64,000 bases of DNA from CALBPI01 sp045110335 (GTDB taxonomy: Bacteria; Pseudomonadota; Gammaproteobacteria; Steroidobacterales; Woeseiaceae): positions 1-64,000 of the forward strand of contig JBGCGB010000007.1 in NCBI GenBank assembly GCA_045110335.1. The letters run 5' to 3'. Positions 16,636 through 26,147 of the stretch are shown here, piece by piece; position 1 is the first letter of the stretch, and each line of letters opens with the position of its first letter. The notes beneath the pieces were generated by a model. It was not told the origin of the DNA. It made no database searches and saw only the letters and a list, made by a program, of their open reading frames with translations. A program made the position numbers and the translations under genes.

Positions 16636-18579
16636 ATGAACTTTTTCGAAGCGCAGGATAAAACCCGGCGGAATACCCGCTGGCTTATCTTGATCTATTT
16701 CGTCGCCACCATCGGTATCGCGCTCGCCGTGACACTTGCCGCTGAATTTGCGGTGATGTTCGCGGGCATCACGCAGCCCGGCGGCGCATCCAATATCCAG
16801 CCTTTTACGTCGCCGTTGCGAAGCGCTGCGATCGGGGGCATCGTACTAGGCGTAATCCTGTTAGCGAGCGCCTATCGTATCTTGCAGTTGCGCAGCGGTG
16901 GTGCTCGCGTTGCGCAAGAAATGGGCGCCACACAAATCAGCACGGACGTTGATGATCCATTGCGGCAACGACTTCGAAACGTCGTTGAAGAAATGTCCAT
17001 TGCTTCCGGCGTTCCGGTGCCGGATATTTTTGTGATGGAAAGCGAATCCGCGATCAATGCCTTCGCCGCGGGGTTCACGACATCAGATGCAGCGATCGCC
17101 GTCACACGCGGTGCACTGGAGCAACTCACACGAGAAGAACTGCAAGGCGTTGTCGCACATGAGTTCAGTCATATTCTAAATGGTGACATGCGACTCAATG
17201 TCAAAATGATGGGCATCTTGTTTGGCATTATCATTATCGGACAAATCGGACGTTTGATCATGCACAGCTCAACGAGACGTCGCGGACTCTCATCGGGACG
17301 TTCTCGGGACGGCGGCAACTCGCTGGTTTTCGTTGGTCTAGTCCTGTTTGTGCTGGGTTCGATCGGTGTCTTTATTGCGCGTTTGATTCGCGCCGGTGTA
17401 TCGCGTCAACGAGAGTATCTTGCCGATGCGTCCGCGGTTCAATTCACGCGTCAAACAGATGGCATCGCGGGTGCGCTAGCCAAAATAGGCGGCTTGAACG
17501 CAGGCTCTCGATTAACCACCGTCGACACCGAAGAAGTTTCACATATGCTGATCGCCCGAGGCGCTCGCGCAGCCTGGTTTAGTGCTTTGGCTTCCCATCC
17601 TCCGCTGGCGGACAGAATTCAAAAACTGGACCCAAGCTTTTTGCGCGGTGATGTACCCACGCCAAAACCACCCAAGGCACCACCGCCAATGAATGCACTC
17701 GTCTCTGCGCTAAGTGCGGACAACGGCGATATCCGCGTGGAGTCAGTCAGCCCGGCAGAACGCATTGGCAGCCCCGGCGACAGTGAGATCGCCCTCGCCG
17801 CGGCAATCCGCAAGAGCATTCCTGGCGAACTTTATGATGCCGCTCACTCCCGGGAGTGGGCTTTCTACCTGGCCATCACGTTGGCACTTTCGAGCGAGCC
17901 GCATGAACGTGAGCGGCAACTGGATGCATTGGAAACACAGATTGGTCCGGACCGGTGTCGACGTATTAGTCGCTATGCAGACCAGCTCGACGATCTTGGC
18001 AGCCGCTATCGTTTACCCCTGCTCGAGCTTTGCTTTCCAGCCTTGAAACAACGCCCAGCCGGTCAGCTAGAGTTCTTGCTATCACTCGTGGAAACCATTC
18101 ACGGTTTGTTGCGTAAACCCGATATTCGAGACACCGTTTTTCGCACAACGCTCGCCGTCAGCCTCGATGCCAGCATCAATCCCGGCCGCCCCGCCCGTTG
18201 GAAAACTACGCATCTAGAGAAAGCAAAAACCGGCGACGCAGCCCAAACGCTGCTTTGGCTCGTCTCACAATTTGGACACGACTCACAACAGGCAGCCAAT
18301 GCGGCTTACCAAACCGGCAATGAGCTACTGGGACTGGATCAAAAGACACCAGATCGCCCTATCTCTATTGCAGAAAGCGCGAACGCACTGCGCAATCTCC
18401 AGGGCTTGATTGGACGTGATCAGCAGAAACTGATTGATGCGCTCGTAGCGACGATCAGTCACGACGGCATCATCAATGTTGCTGAAAGCGAATTTATGCG
18501 AATGATCAGTGTTTCGCTTAACTGCCCGCTACCGCCTATCATCGACTCGGCAGTCGATCAGGCTATGCATATCCGGTAA
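16636..18579 (+). CDS. M48 family membrane metalloprotease with TerB-like C-terminus
   Basis: A 647-residue protein. Two N-terminal helices (WLILIYFVATIGIALAVTLA and SAAIGGIVLGVILLASAYR) precede an HtpX-like domain with zinc motif HEFSH (175-179), a further membrane region (LMGILF-like, VGLVLFVLGSIGVFIARLIR) and the third ligand EYLADASAVQFTR. HtpX proteins are normally near 300 residues; here about 300 extra follow. The last 90 (LRNLQGLIGRDQQKLIDALV ... HDGIINVAESEFMRMI) look like a TerB/DjlA-type helical domain with its DG.I...E pattern. Probably in membrane protein quality control with LemA. Confidence 0.88.
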   Translation: MNFFEAQDKTRRNTRWLILIYFVATIGIALAVTLAAEFAVMFAGITQPGGASNIQPFTSPLRSAAIGGIVLGVILLASAYRILQLRSGGARVAQEMGATQISTDVDDPLRQRLRNVVEEMSIASGVPVPDIFVMESESAINAFAAGFTTSDAAIAVTRGALEQLTREELQGVVAHEFSHILNGDMRLNVKMMGILFGIIIIGQIGRLIMHSSTRRRGLSSGRSRDGGNSLVFVGLVLFVLGSIGVFIARLIRAGVSRQREYLADASAVQFTRQTDGIAGALAKIGGLNAGSRLTTVDTEEVSHMLIARGARAAWFSALASHPPLADRIQKLDPSFLRGDVPTPKPPKAPPPMNALVSALSADNGDIRVESVSPAERIGSPGDSEIALAAAIRKSIPGELYDAAHSREWAFYLAITLALSSEPHERERQLDALETQIGPDRCRRISRYADQLDDLGSRYRLPLLELCFPALKQRPAGQLEFLLSLVETIHGLLRKPDIRDTVFRTTLAVSLDASINPGRPARWKTTHLEKAKTGDAAQTLLWLVSQFGHDSQQAANAAYQTGNELLGLDQKTPDRPISIAESANALRNLQGLIGRDQQKLIDALVATISHDGIINVAESEFMRMISVSLNCPLPPIIDSAVDQAMHIR

Positions 18580-18601
18580 ACGAACTTTCAGCGCCGTTGT
18601 T

Positions 18602-18610
18602 TGTCATAAT
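18602..18610 (+). promoter_or_regulatory. Extended -10 promoter candidate for the SYLF gene
   Basis: TGTCATAAT is an extended -10 (TGn + CATAAT, five of six consensus bases) 33 bp before the ATG at 18643. No good -35 accompanies it, as is usual for extended -10 promoters. Confidence 0.4.
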
Positions 18611-18642
18611 AGCCAAACACGCTTAAGAGTCGAGATCTGCTG

Positions 18643-19461
18643 ATGAAAAACCTGTTGCGTACCCCAAGCCCCATGTTACTCGCGATAGCGATCCTGTTTT
18701 TGACAGTACCAATGGCTTATGGCCAGTCGAAAGAAGATGAGCGTATCGTCGCCGCAGGCGCGATTATTGACGAACTGCGCGCCATACCGGAAAAAGCGAT
18801 TCCACCCGCGCTGTTGGATCGCGCCTACGCCGTTGCCGTCATCCCCGACATGCTAAAGATCGGCGTCGGGCTAGCCGGCCGACATGGAAAGGGAGTCTTA
18901 ACCGTCAGAAATCCGGAGGGTTGGAGCGCGCCCGCTTTCATCAAGCTAAGCGGCGGCAGTATCGGGTGGCAGGCCGGACTTCAATCATCCGATCTCGTTC
19001 TGGTGTTCACCAACGAACGCGGCCTCAAAAATATCACCAGCGGCAAGCTCACATTGGGCGCTGATTTATCGATAGCTGCAGGCCCTGTCGGTCGACATGG
19101 ATCGGCAGCGACTGACGGCCGTTTTCGGGCAGAAGTGTATTCGTATTCAAGGGCGCGCGGATTATTCGCGGGCGTGTCTGTAGAGGGCGCAGTACTCCGC
19201 ATCGACAACAATGCTAATGCCGCGTATTACGCCGAACCCGCAGTCAATGCTGACGCCATTATCAACGGTCAATTGCGTTCGATTCCTGATGGCGCTATTC
19301 AGTTTACTCGCCGATTTCCGCATGGTGATGGAACGAGCTTCGCAACGGCCAGTACGAGCCAGTCCGCCGAGGAACGTTTTGACGAAATGCCACTGCCAGA
19401 ATCAGATGTTGATACTGAAGTAAAAACCTATGGCATTGGCGAGCGCAACGCGACGGACTAG
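18643..19461 (+). CDS. SYLF-domain (Ysc84-like) lipid-binding protein
   Basis: A 272-residue secreted protein: signal peptide (LLAIAILFLTVPMAYGQ), then a SYLF/Ysc84 domain covering most of the rest (ALLDRAYAVAVIPDMLKIGV, GLAGRHGKGVLTVRN, WSAPAFIKLSGGSIGWQAG, SDLVLVFTNERGL, YSRARGLFAGVSVEGAVL). The fold binds phosphoinositides in eukaryotes; bacterial members are presumed to bind lipids in the periplasm or at the outer membrane. Its TAG stop is shared with the convergent lipoprotein gene through CTAG. Confidence 0.9.
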   Translation: MKNLLRTPSPMLLAIAILFLTVPMAYGQSKEDERIVAAGAIIDELRAIPEKAIPPALLDRAYAVAVIPDMLKIGVGLAGRHGKGVLTVRNPEGWSAPAFIKLSGGSIGWQAGLQSSDLVLVFTNERGLKNITSGKLTLGADLSIAAGPVGRHGSAATDGRFRAEVYSYSRARGLFAGVSVEGAVLRIDNNANAAYYAEPAVNADAIINGQLRSIPDGAIQFTRRFPHGDGTSFATASTSQSAEERFDEMPLPESDVDTEVKTYGIGERNATD

Positions 19462-20078
19462 TCGTCGTCAGTGGGGCTCGGATTCGCAGGTGGGTCGTCG
19501 CCGTCAGCACGCAACGCTTCTCTGATTTCTTCAAGCGATCTTGTCGCATCGGCAGGATCGACACGTCTTACCGGCGTGGGTTGCCTTGGCGGACTGTCGT
19601 TCTGAACCGGTGTCTGACGTTCACCTTCAACCAACAGTGATCCATTCGGGTCGACGCCAATCGCCAGCGCTTCGTCGGCCGTGAGCGTTTGCCCTGACGC
19701 CAATTTACGCTCGGCGCTGCGCCGCAACGAAGTTTGTCTCGCGTCCCGAGCATTCTCTAACCGTGCGCGCTCGGCCCGAAGTGCCGATAGCTCGCTGGCC
19801 GCCTCTTTCTTGAGTTTTTCGAACTCTGCACGTTCATCGGCTATTGCCAGGCGACTCGCCGCCGTTCGAGCGTGACTACACTCGGCATCATTCACGGCCG
19901 CTCTTCGATCATTTCGACAGTAAAGTAGCTTGGCGTCTGTTGCATCAGGATCGGCAATAAAATCATCGATTGAACGCACTGGTTCCTCATGCCGCGAACA
20001 ACCTGCGATCACGAGCAAAGTCAGCCCGAGGGTCAGCGTCGTTGGCTTAATCTGTTGAAAGCGATCTAAAAGGCCCAT
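19458..20078 (-). CDS. EexN-like lipoprotein with coiled coil
   Basis: A 206-residue predicted lipoprotein. A signal sequence (LTLGLTLLVIAGC) ends in lipobox IAGC. The following DDFIADPDATDAKLLYCRND and DAECSHARTAASR resemble the EexN/TrbK-like pattern in which two Cys flank a short conserved segment; then an Ala/Glu/Arg coiled coil (FEKLKKEAASELSALRAERA) and a Pro-rich tail. ATG 20078 replaces the longer TTG-initiated frame because it places the signal peptide properly. EexN is known for entry exclusion on plasmids, but no transfer gene is near, so exclusion is not claimed. Confidence 0.75.
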   Translation of the reverse strand: MGLLDRFQQIKPTTLTLGLTLLVIAGCSRHEEPVRSIDDFIADPDATDAKLLYCRNDRRAAVNDAECSHARTAASRLAIADERAEFEKLKKEAASELSALRAERARLENARDARQTSLRRSAERKLASGQTLTADEALAIGVDPNGSLLVEGERQTPVQNDSPPRQPTPVRRVDPADATRSLEEIREALRADGDDPPANPSPTDDD

Positions 20079-20196
20079 AAGTGTTTGCTCAAGTCGAAAC
20101 GATTTAACAGTGTTTATTCCCAATTATGCGTCAAAAAACGCTGCACTACCGTGATTTAGGTATCATTCCCCAATAATAGTTCCGCAGGTATCGATC

Positions 20197-22095
20197 ATGT
20201 CGAGCCAGTCTCAATTCGCTTTGCTAAAGACAAGGCAATTCGCGCCGTTTTTTGTCGTTCAGTCCCTAGGGGCCCTTAATGACAATATTTTGCGTAACGG
20301 ACTGGTGATGTTGATGACGTTCTCGGTGCTTCCCGACAGCGGTTATGATGTCGCCGTACTCGCCAATGTGATTGCCGGACTCTTTATCCTGCCCTTTGTC
20401 TTGTTCTCGGCGATTGCCGGACAACTGGCTGACAAATATGACAAGTCGCTTCTGATTCAACGTATCAAGCTGTTAGAGATCGCTCTTGTGCTATTTGCTG
20501 CATGGGCGCTTTCATCCGGCTATGTGATTGGTCTACTTGCGCTGGTCTTTGCCATGGGGCTTCAATCAACGTTGTTTGGACCTATCAAGTACGCCGTCTT
20601 GCCGCAGTTGGTCGCGCGTGAGGCTCTGATTGGTGCAAACGGTTTGGTCGAAGGTGGCACCTATCTGGCGATTGTGGTCGGCCTCTTTATTGGCGGCTAC
20701 GTCGCCGGTTTCGGCGATGCTGGTGTCATGCTGATGTCATCCATCATGTTTGTTGTCGCCATTATCGGCTACCTCGCCAGCCGGGCGGTGCCGCCGGTTG
20801 TTGCCGGAGATCCTAATATCTCTCTCAGACTCAATATCGTCACCGAGACTGTCAGAGTGTGTCGTTACGCTTATCGAGAACGAAGTGTTTTCCTGTCAAT
20901 CATGGGGTTGTCCTGGTTTTGGGCTTTCGGTCTTATCGCGTTGGCGCAGCTTCCTGCATTTGGCCAACAAGTTCTGAATGGCACACCGCAACTCGCCAAT
21001 GCTCTACTGGTCTGTTTTGCTATCGGTATCGGCATCGGTTCCCTTGTCTGCGAGAAACTGTCACGCAAGCATATTGAATTGGGTTTGGTGCCATTGGGTG
21101 CCATTGGGCTCAGCTTATTTTCGTTCGATATTTTCCTAACCTATGTTAATCAAGCTAGGGCGGTAACCACAGATGTCCCTACGTTTATCGGGAACATCAG
21201 CAATTGGCGCTTGCTCTTTGACCTAACCATGATCGGGATTTCGGGCGGTCTATTCAGTGTTCCGCTGTACGCAATGATGCAAGACCGCAGTCCGGCCCGC
21301 ATCCGTTCCAGAATTATCGCCGCCAACAACATCATCAATTCCGTATTGATGATTATCGGCGCTGCGGTTGCTTCAACGTTGTTGCTTTTGGATTTTTCGA
21401 TTCCAGAGATCTTCGCATTTCTGGCTATCACTAATGCGGTAGTTACGTTGTATCTGTTCTGGCTGCTACCAGAATTTGTCATGCGCTTTTTGACCTGGCT
21501 TCTCGTCAATGTGCTCTATCGCGTTCGCGTTGAAAACGCGGACCGGATACCTCGCGAAGGTCCTCATTTGCTTGTTGCCAACCATGTCAGCTTCGTCGAC
21601 GCGCTACTGATTGGTGGGGCCGTGATGAGACCGACACGATTTGTCATGTACTACAAAATTTTCAAGATCCCGGTCTTATCGTTTATTTTCAAGACAGCTA
21701 AGGCCATCCCGATTGCCGGGTACAAAGAAGACCCTGAATTGTTAACCGCCGCTTTCGAGAAAATCGATCAAGAGCTCGCTGATGGTCGTGTCGTTTGTAT
21801 TTTTCCGGAAGGTGCGATTACACGAGATGGTGCGATTCACCCGTTCCGTGGTGGTATGGGTAAGATTCTGGAACGACGGCCTGTGCCGGTCATCCCCATT
21901 GCATTGGGCGGACTGTGGGGCAGTTGGTTCTCGAGACAAGGTGGCGGCGCAGTGAAGAAACTACCACGACGGTTCCGCGCGAAAATCACCGTGTCGATTG
22001 GCGAGGTGGTGCCAGCCGAACAAGCGACAGCCGAACATATGCAACACCAAGTGCAACAGCTGCTAGATCAGACACAGGTGAAATCGGGCTACTGA
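20197..22095 (+). CDS. LplT-like MFS transporter fused to PlsC-type acyltransferase
   Basis: A 632-residue inner-membrane protein with two parts. Residues about 8-425 are an MFS transporter of the LplT kind (FFVVQSLGALNDNILRNGLV at the start). Residues about 440-632 are a 1-acyl-glycerophosphate acyltransferase with NHVSFVD (catalytic His463 of the HX4D motif) and FPEGAITRDG near 538. In LplT-Aas systems a third acyl-ACP synthetase domain follows; it is missing here. The likely role is uptake and re-acylation of lysophospholipids using acyl-ACP or acyl-CoA supplied otherwise. The stop overlaps the convergent giant ATPase gene by 7 bp. Confidence 0.9.
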   Translation: MSSQSQFALLKTRQFAPFFVVQSLGALNDNILRNGLVMLMTFSVLPDSGYDVAVLANVIAGLFILPFVLFSAIAGQLADKYDKSLLIQRIKLLEIALVLFAAWALSSGYVIGLLALVFAMGLQSTLFGPIKYAVLPQLVAREALIGANGLVEGGTYLAIVVGLFIGGYVAGFGDAGVMLMSSIMFVVAIIGYLASRAVPPVVAGDPNISLRLNIVTETVRVCRYAYRERSVFLSIMGLSWFWAFGLIALAQLPAFGQQVLNGTPQLANALLVCFAIGIGIGSLVCEKLSRKHIELGLVPLGAIGLSLFSFDIFLTYVNQARAVTTDVPTFIGNISNWRLLFDLTMIGISGGLFSVPLYAMMQDRSPARIRSRIIAANNIINSVLMIIGAAVASTLLLLDFSIPEIFAFLAITNAVVTLYLFWLLPEFVMRFLTWLLVNVLYRVRVENADRIPREGPHLLVANHVSFVDALLIGGAVMRPTRFVMYYKIFKIPVLSFIFKTAKAIPIAGYKEDPELLTAAFEKIDQELADGRVVCIFPEGAITRDGAIHPFRGGMGKILERRPVPVIPIALGGLWGSWFSRQGGGAVKKLPRRFRAKITVSIGEVVPAEQATAEHMQHQVQQLLDQTQVKSGY

Positions 22096-25000
22096 GCTAA
22101 CCATTGCCACTTTTTGAGTAGTACTTCCTGCGTTTCTTCAACCGGCGTTTCGTCGCCATAGTCCATCGCGATAGAACGCAATTCCGGCTCATCAAGTCCG
22201 CTCAAAAGATGAATCATCATTGCCTTCGGATCAGCTATCGAAAAGCCCTGATGCCCCAACACTTCAACAGGTAGCAAACGACTATGCGTAACGTCCGCCG
22301 TCGCTCCCGAAAACGAAATGCGGTGTAACCATTGCCCGGCACGAACGATGGCGAATTTCTGATTATCGCTGACGCGTATATCAGAAATCTTCGAAGCCAG
22401 ATTCAACCATGTGGATGCGGCCTGACCCCGCGCAACGATTTGTAGTCGCGAGCCAGCTGCAAGCAGTAGGATGCGTTCATCGACGGGCTGCATCAAATCC
22501 ACCGGTAAGGTGACCGTTTCTTCTCGCATGACCAAGGCTGCCGGTTGCGCCGATAACACTCTAGCGAGAAAGGACAAACGGCCTGTTGCATCTGCGATCA
22601 ACCAACCGCTTTGATCTGATGTGGCAGCTACACCGAGCATTGCGTCATCACGGATCTCGCGATGCAGTCGTTCTCCACTAGTCGCATCGTAAACTTCAAG
22701 TGACTGGCTGCCCAGCAGCAAGAATTGTTGTCCGTCCGCAGAGAATGCTGCGTCAATGACCCGGTCTGGCGTTCTACCAAGAAAATCAAAAAACTGGCCG
22801 CTGCCGATGTCGCGGACCCGAAACAAACCGGACTGTTCGATACTTAGCGCAAGCGCACTATTCTTGGAAAAACGCACAAGCATGGGTGGTTCGCTGTGAG
22901 CGATCATGCTGACCTCTTCCTCCAGTTGATCCAACTCCGCCGGACCGGCATCCAGCCGGATCACCGCGAACTGATCATTGCGATCGATGAATGCAAAGGC
23001 CCGTGCATCATTCGACAACCAGGACTTGCGGACCAAGCGGGACCCCAGAGGCAATGCCGTCAGCTCTGGCTGCCATAGCAACACGCGGCCATCCGCTGCA
23101 TCAGCCAGTGCCGCGCGATTGTCGTTCAAGCGCAAATAAGCCTCAGGAACACCATTGCCATCAAGTCCCAAGAAAGGTGCTGAGCGGTCCCGACCACGAT
23201 CGAAGTCATGTAAACGGAAGCCACGGTCTCTGGAGCCCACCAATGCCATACCGGTTTGTCCATCCAGCGCAGTTTGCCAAACTTGCTCGGGAGACCATGA
23301 CGAAAGCTGAGTCTCACCGGACACTGGCAATACAACTAAACCGCCTGCGACGCCGCCCACCACGTATTGTTCGTCGGATGTCGAGAAGAACCCCTGACCG
23401 ACCGCAACGTTTAGCGGATACTCACTGACGACTTCACTATCTTCAACACGAATCAAACGGAGTTGACGATCGTTACCCTGAACAGCAATAAAACGACCAC
23501 TGGCCGAGATAACGACGGAGCTGTAGCTTTCGTCAATGCGGACATCGATCGCGGTATCCGCAAGTAAGTCGACAATCCTTAATACGTTTTCTTTTGCAAC
23601 CGGGCGAACGCCGATCCAACGCCCATTGTCGGATAGCCAAGCGGCGAGCACTGGATCCTGCAACGACTGCCACGCCATCGCTCGGCCGGTGCGTGTGCGA
23701 AAACCGACGATGCGCGCAGCATCTAACATGACCACCGAGCGAGCGAGCGCGGACAGACCTAACCATTGCGTCTCGCTGCCGTAGGAAAAGGTGGCGATAA
23801 TTGCTCGTTCGCGTAAGTCCCAAACTGAATAGCTGTCACCGACATCTTCGGGTATGGCGATCGCATAACGACCGGCTGGCGACAAGACGACATCAGCTGC
23901 GGCGACGCGCAACGGGTCAGGAAGCAGCTGCATGTCCAATCGCGCGCTCCGGTCATCATCCACGTCCAACGATAAGCCAACGCGGCCGGTCACGCCGGGA
24001 CGCGTATCGACGGCTGTGATCGTCCATTCGCCTGCAACCGGGCTACTGACCAGAGGGCGAAACTCTGGGAAATCCGCGAGCACAATACGACCGGGGTCTG
24101 CAAAATCTTCAAAGTGATCGAGCGTTACCGTGACTGTCCTGCCGTTTGGTGCTAATAACTCCAGTGCCACATCCTCGGGTCTTTCATGCGTTGATTCGAT
24201 ACTCAACGCTAGCGTGTTTCTGGTCGTGCCTACCGCCACCTCGATACGACGTACGAAAGGGCGGCGCGTTACTGTGTAAGCTTCAAGCTCGCTTGATCGA
24301 TCCGGCAACACACGACCGGCAATAAGCGGCCACTCCGAAATCAACGCACCCGATCTTGTCACCACCAGTCGATCACGACGACGCATCGCCCATTGCTCGA
24401 ACGGCGTCTCTGTTCGAATGACATGCTGAAGCCGCGACAAATCCCTACCCAGTAGGCCGGCAATCATTCGCTTGGCATGGTCCGTGACACCAACGTCGGC
24501 TTTGATCGCGGCATACAAGGCAGCAGCACGATCGCCGGTTCGCGATGCCGTTGCGGCTTCCCGGTACCAATAGGCTGCCACGGCGCTATCCCCTTGGGAC
24601 ATGTTATCCAACCGTTCTCGAAGCGGCACCACCGCCTCTAGAAGTGCTGGCTCCGTTTTGGCTTGATCCGCCTTCTGTAACAGTGCATTGCTCGCCATAC
24701 GCCGCGAAGCACGCTCGTATCCGGGCCAGCGCGACAAGCGTTCATGCGCCAGCATGATTTCCCCGACCGAGCTCCCGGAATCAGCCATCACGGCCGTGGA
24801 AGCCTTGGGCAGGACAGCTTGGTACCAATAAGGGACCAGCAATAACAATCCAAGCAACAGCAATGCCGCGGCGATACCACCATAGCTAGATCGAATATGT
24901 CGATTCGCCCAGCCGGCATTAAAGTACTGCCTGAACAATCGACTCGTGCTGGTTAAATAGCCGTCGGCACCAAGTTCCAAAACGCCATAGCACAACAAAT

Positions 25001-26027
25001 AATTTTGCGTCGCCGATTCCGGGTCAAACAACGCACGACGATGCTTCGCAATACTGCCAAGCATCACTAACAACGGTTCCCGTTCAGCGACTGGCAACTC
25101 AAGAAACGCAGACTCGGTCGCGAGCAATACTTGATGCGCTTGGCCGTCACGTTGGGTCGCGAATTTTCGCTCAATCAATAGATCAACAAAGCCAACGACA
25201 TCCTGTTCACAATCGGTGCGCGCCAGCGCATGAGCAAGATATTGAGTGGTCGCCGGCTGTCCGGCCGCCCAATCGTAAATTCGTTGCATCGCCAGGTCTG
25301 CACTCGCACGCGGCAAGCCCAACGCAGGCCCTAGTTTGGAGGTCTCGCCCAAGGTAAAACGTGCAATCGGTAACTTGGTCGCTATACCAAACGGTCTCGC
25401 CGGTGCGGCTTCTTGTCCGAACTGATCCGCGCCGCAACCCGCCATCACAATACTCAACCGCGCCATCGCCGGATCCGTGGCGCGCGCATCGAAAGCCAAA
25501 CGAATCGCCGTGAGTAGAGATTCAATCGCATCGGCGAGCTCGGGCTCATCAATGTCGTCGAACATCAACACCACTTGCCGGCTGGGCAGCGCCAACACAA
25601 ATTCACGAAACAACTCAAACATGCGTTGCTGGTGAGAGAGCATCGCATTGTCCGACCACCACGCTTGCAGGTCGAAAGAAATTCTAAGCTGACGCGACAA
25701 TCTGAACGCAATGGCATAAAGCCACCGCGCGGGGTCGCCATGCGATTCGCGCTGGGCCAGGGGTGAAAGATCAATCAACGCGACGGCAGGTCCATCATCA
25801 CGTTCACGTAATTCATGTGCCGCTTTTAACAACAAGCTGGTCTTACCCATCATGGGCGCACCAACGACGTTGACGAACGTGCCACCCTCGATAGCAGCAA
25901 TCAGCTGCGCATCACATTCCCTGCGGATATAGCCCGGCCGGTCAGCGGCCAGCGGACCCGACGTGCAAAAAAATGACGGTCGAGTCTGTCGCGTCGTCGC
26001 GCCGACTTGTAGTTTATCGGTGTTCAA
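22089..26027 (-). CDS. Giant membrane-anchored AAA-like ATPase with P-domain and beta-propeller
   Basis: About 1312 residues from a TTG at 26027 (AGGGGA lies 7 bp before it); ATG 26063 would add 12 residues. Order: an AAA_35-type P-loop domain (about 20-370) with SGPLAADRPGYIRREC, Walker A GAPMMGKTS (Lys62) and Walker B VVLMFDDIDE (Asp158/159); one membrane helix near 385-405 (GGIAAALLLLGLLLLVPYWY); a helical linker; a sandwich near 591-691 resembling a proprotein-convertase P-domain (SIESTHERPEDVALELLAPN ... VAGEWTITAVDTRPG); and a long WD40-like propeller (about 710-1300, repeated SA.GR.IA.......LR.. units). It looks like a STAND-type sensor with effector or ligand domains across the membrane. 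Function unknown. Confidence 0.8.
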   Translation of the reverse strand: MNTDKLQVGATTRQTRPSFFCTSGPLAADRPGYIRRECDAQLIAAIEGGTFVNVVGAPMMGKTSLLLKAAHELRERDDGPAVALIDLSPLAQRESHGDPARWLYAIAFRLSRQLRISFDLQAWWSDNAMLSHQQRMFELFREFVLALPSRQVVLMFDDIDEPELADAIESLLTAIRLAFDARATDPAMARLSIVMAGCGADQFGQEAAPARPFGIATKLPIARFTLGETSKLGPALGLPRASADLAMQRIYDWAAGQPATTQYLAHALARTDCEQDVVGFVDLLIERKFATQRDGQAHQVLLATESAFLELPVAEREPLLVMLGSIAKHRRALFDPESATQNYLLCYGVLELGADGYLTSTSRLFRQYFNAGWANRHIRSSYGGIAAALLLLGLLLLVPYWYQAVLPKASTAVMADSGSSVGEIMLAHERLSRWPGYERASRRMASNALLQKADQAKTEPALLEAVVPLRERLDNMSQGDSAVAAYWYREAATASRTGDRAAALYAAIKADVGVTDHAKRMIAGLLGRDLSRLQHVIRTETPFEQWAMRRRDRLVVTRSGALISEWPLIAGRVLPDRSSELEAYTVTRRPFVRRIEVAVGTTRNTLALSIESTHERPEDVALELLAPNGRTVTVTLDHFEDFADPGRIVLADFPEFRPLVSSPVAGEWTITAVDTRPGVTGRVGLSLDVDDDRSARLDMQLLPDPLRVAAADVVLSPAGRYAIAIPEDVGDSYSVWDLRERAIIATFSYGSETQWLGLSALARSVVMLDAARIVGFRTRTGRAMAWQSLQDPVLAAWLSDNGRWIGVRPVAKENVLRIVDLLADTAIDVRIDESYSSVVISASGRFIAVQGNDRQLRLIRVEDSEVVSEYPLNVAVGQGFFSTSDEQYVVGGVAGGLVVLPVSGETQLSSWSPEQVWQTALDGQTGMALVGSRDRGFRLHDFDRGRDRSAPFLGLDGNGVPEAYLRLNDNRAALADAADGRVLLWQPELTALPLGSRLVRKSWLSNDARAFAFIDRNDQFAVIRLDAGPAELDQLEEEVSMIAHSEPPMLVRFSKNSALALSIEQSGLFRVRDIGSGQFFDFLGRTPDRVIDAAFSADGQQFLLLGSQSLEVYDATSGERLHREIRDDAMLGVAATSDQSGWLIADATGRLSFLARVLSAQPAALVMREETVTLPVDLMQPVDERILLLAAGSRLQIVARGQAASTWLNLASKISDIRVSDNQKFAIVRAGQWLHRISFSGATADVTHSRLLPVEVLGHQGFSIADPKAMMIHLLSGLDEPELRSIAMDYGDETPVEETQEVLLKKWQWLAQ

Positions 26028-26147
26028 TACACATCCCCTAGCATTGCAGTGTAGCAGCGCCATGCGATGGTGCCCATACGACATAGTCGACGGTTGACTT
26101 GCCCTTTCATTGGGCAGCGTCAACAATAGAAGCCTACGCGCTAAATC

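Noticed and set aside
21084..21108. Tandem GGTGCCATTG copies inside the LplT-PlsC gene
   Set aside because: Only two copies in frame within a membrane helix; ordinary coding repetition.
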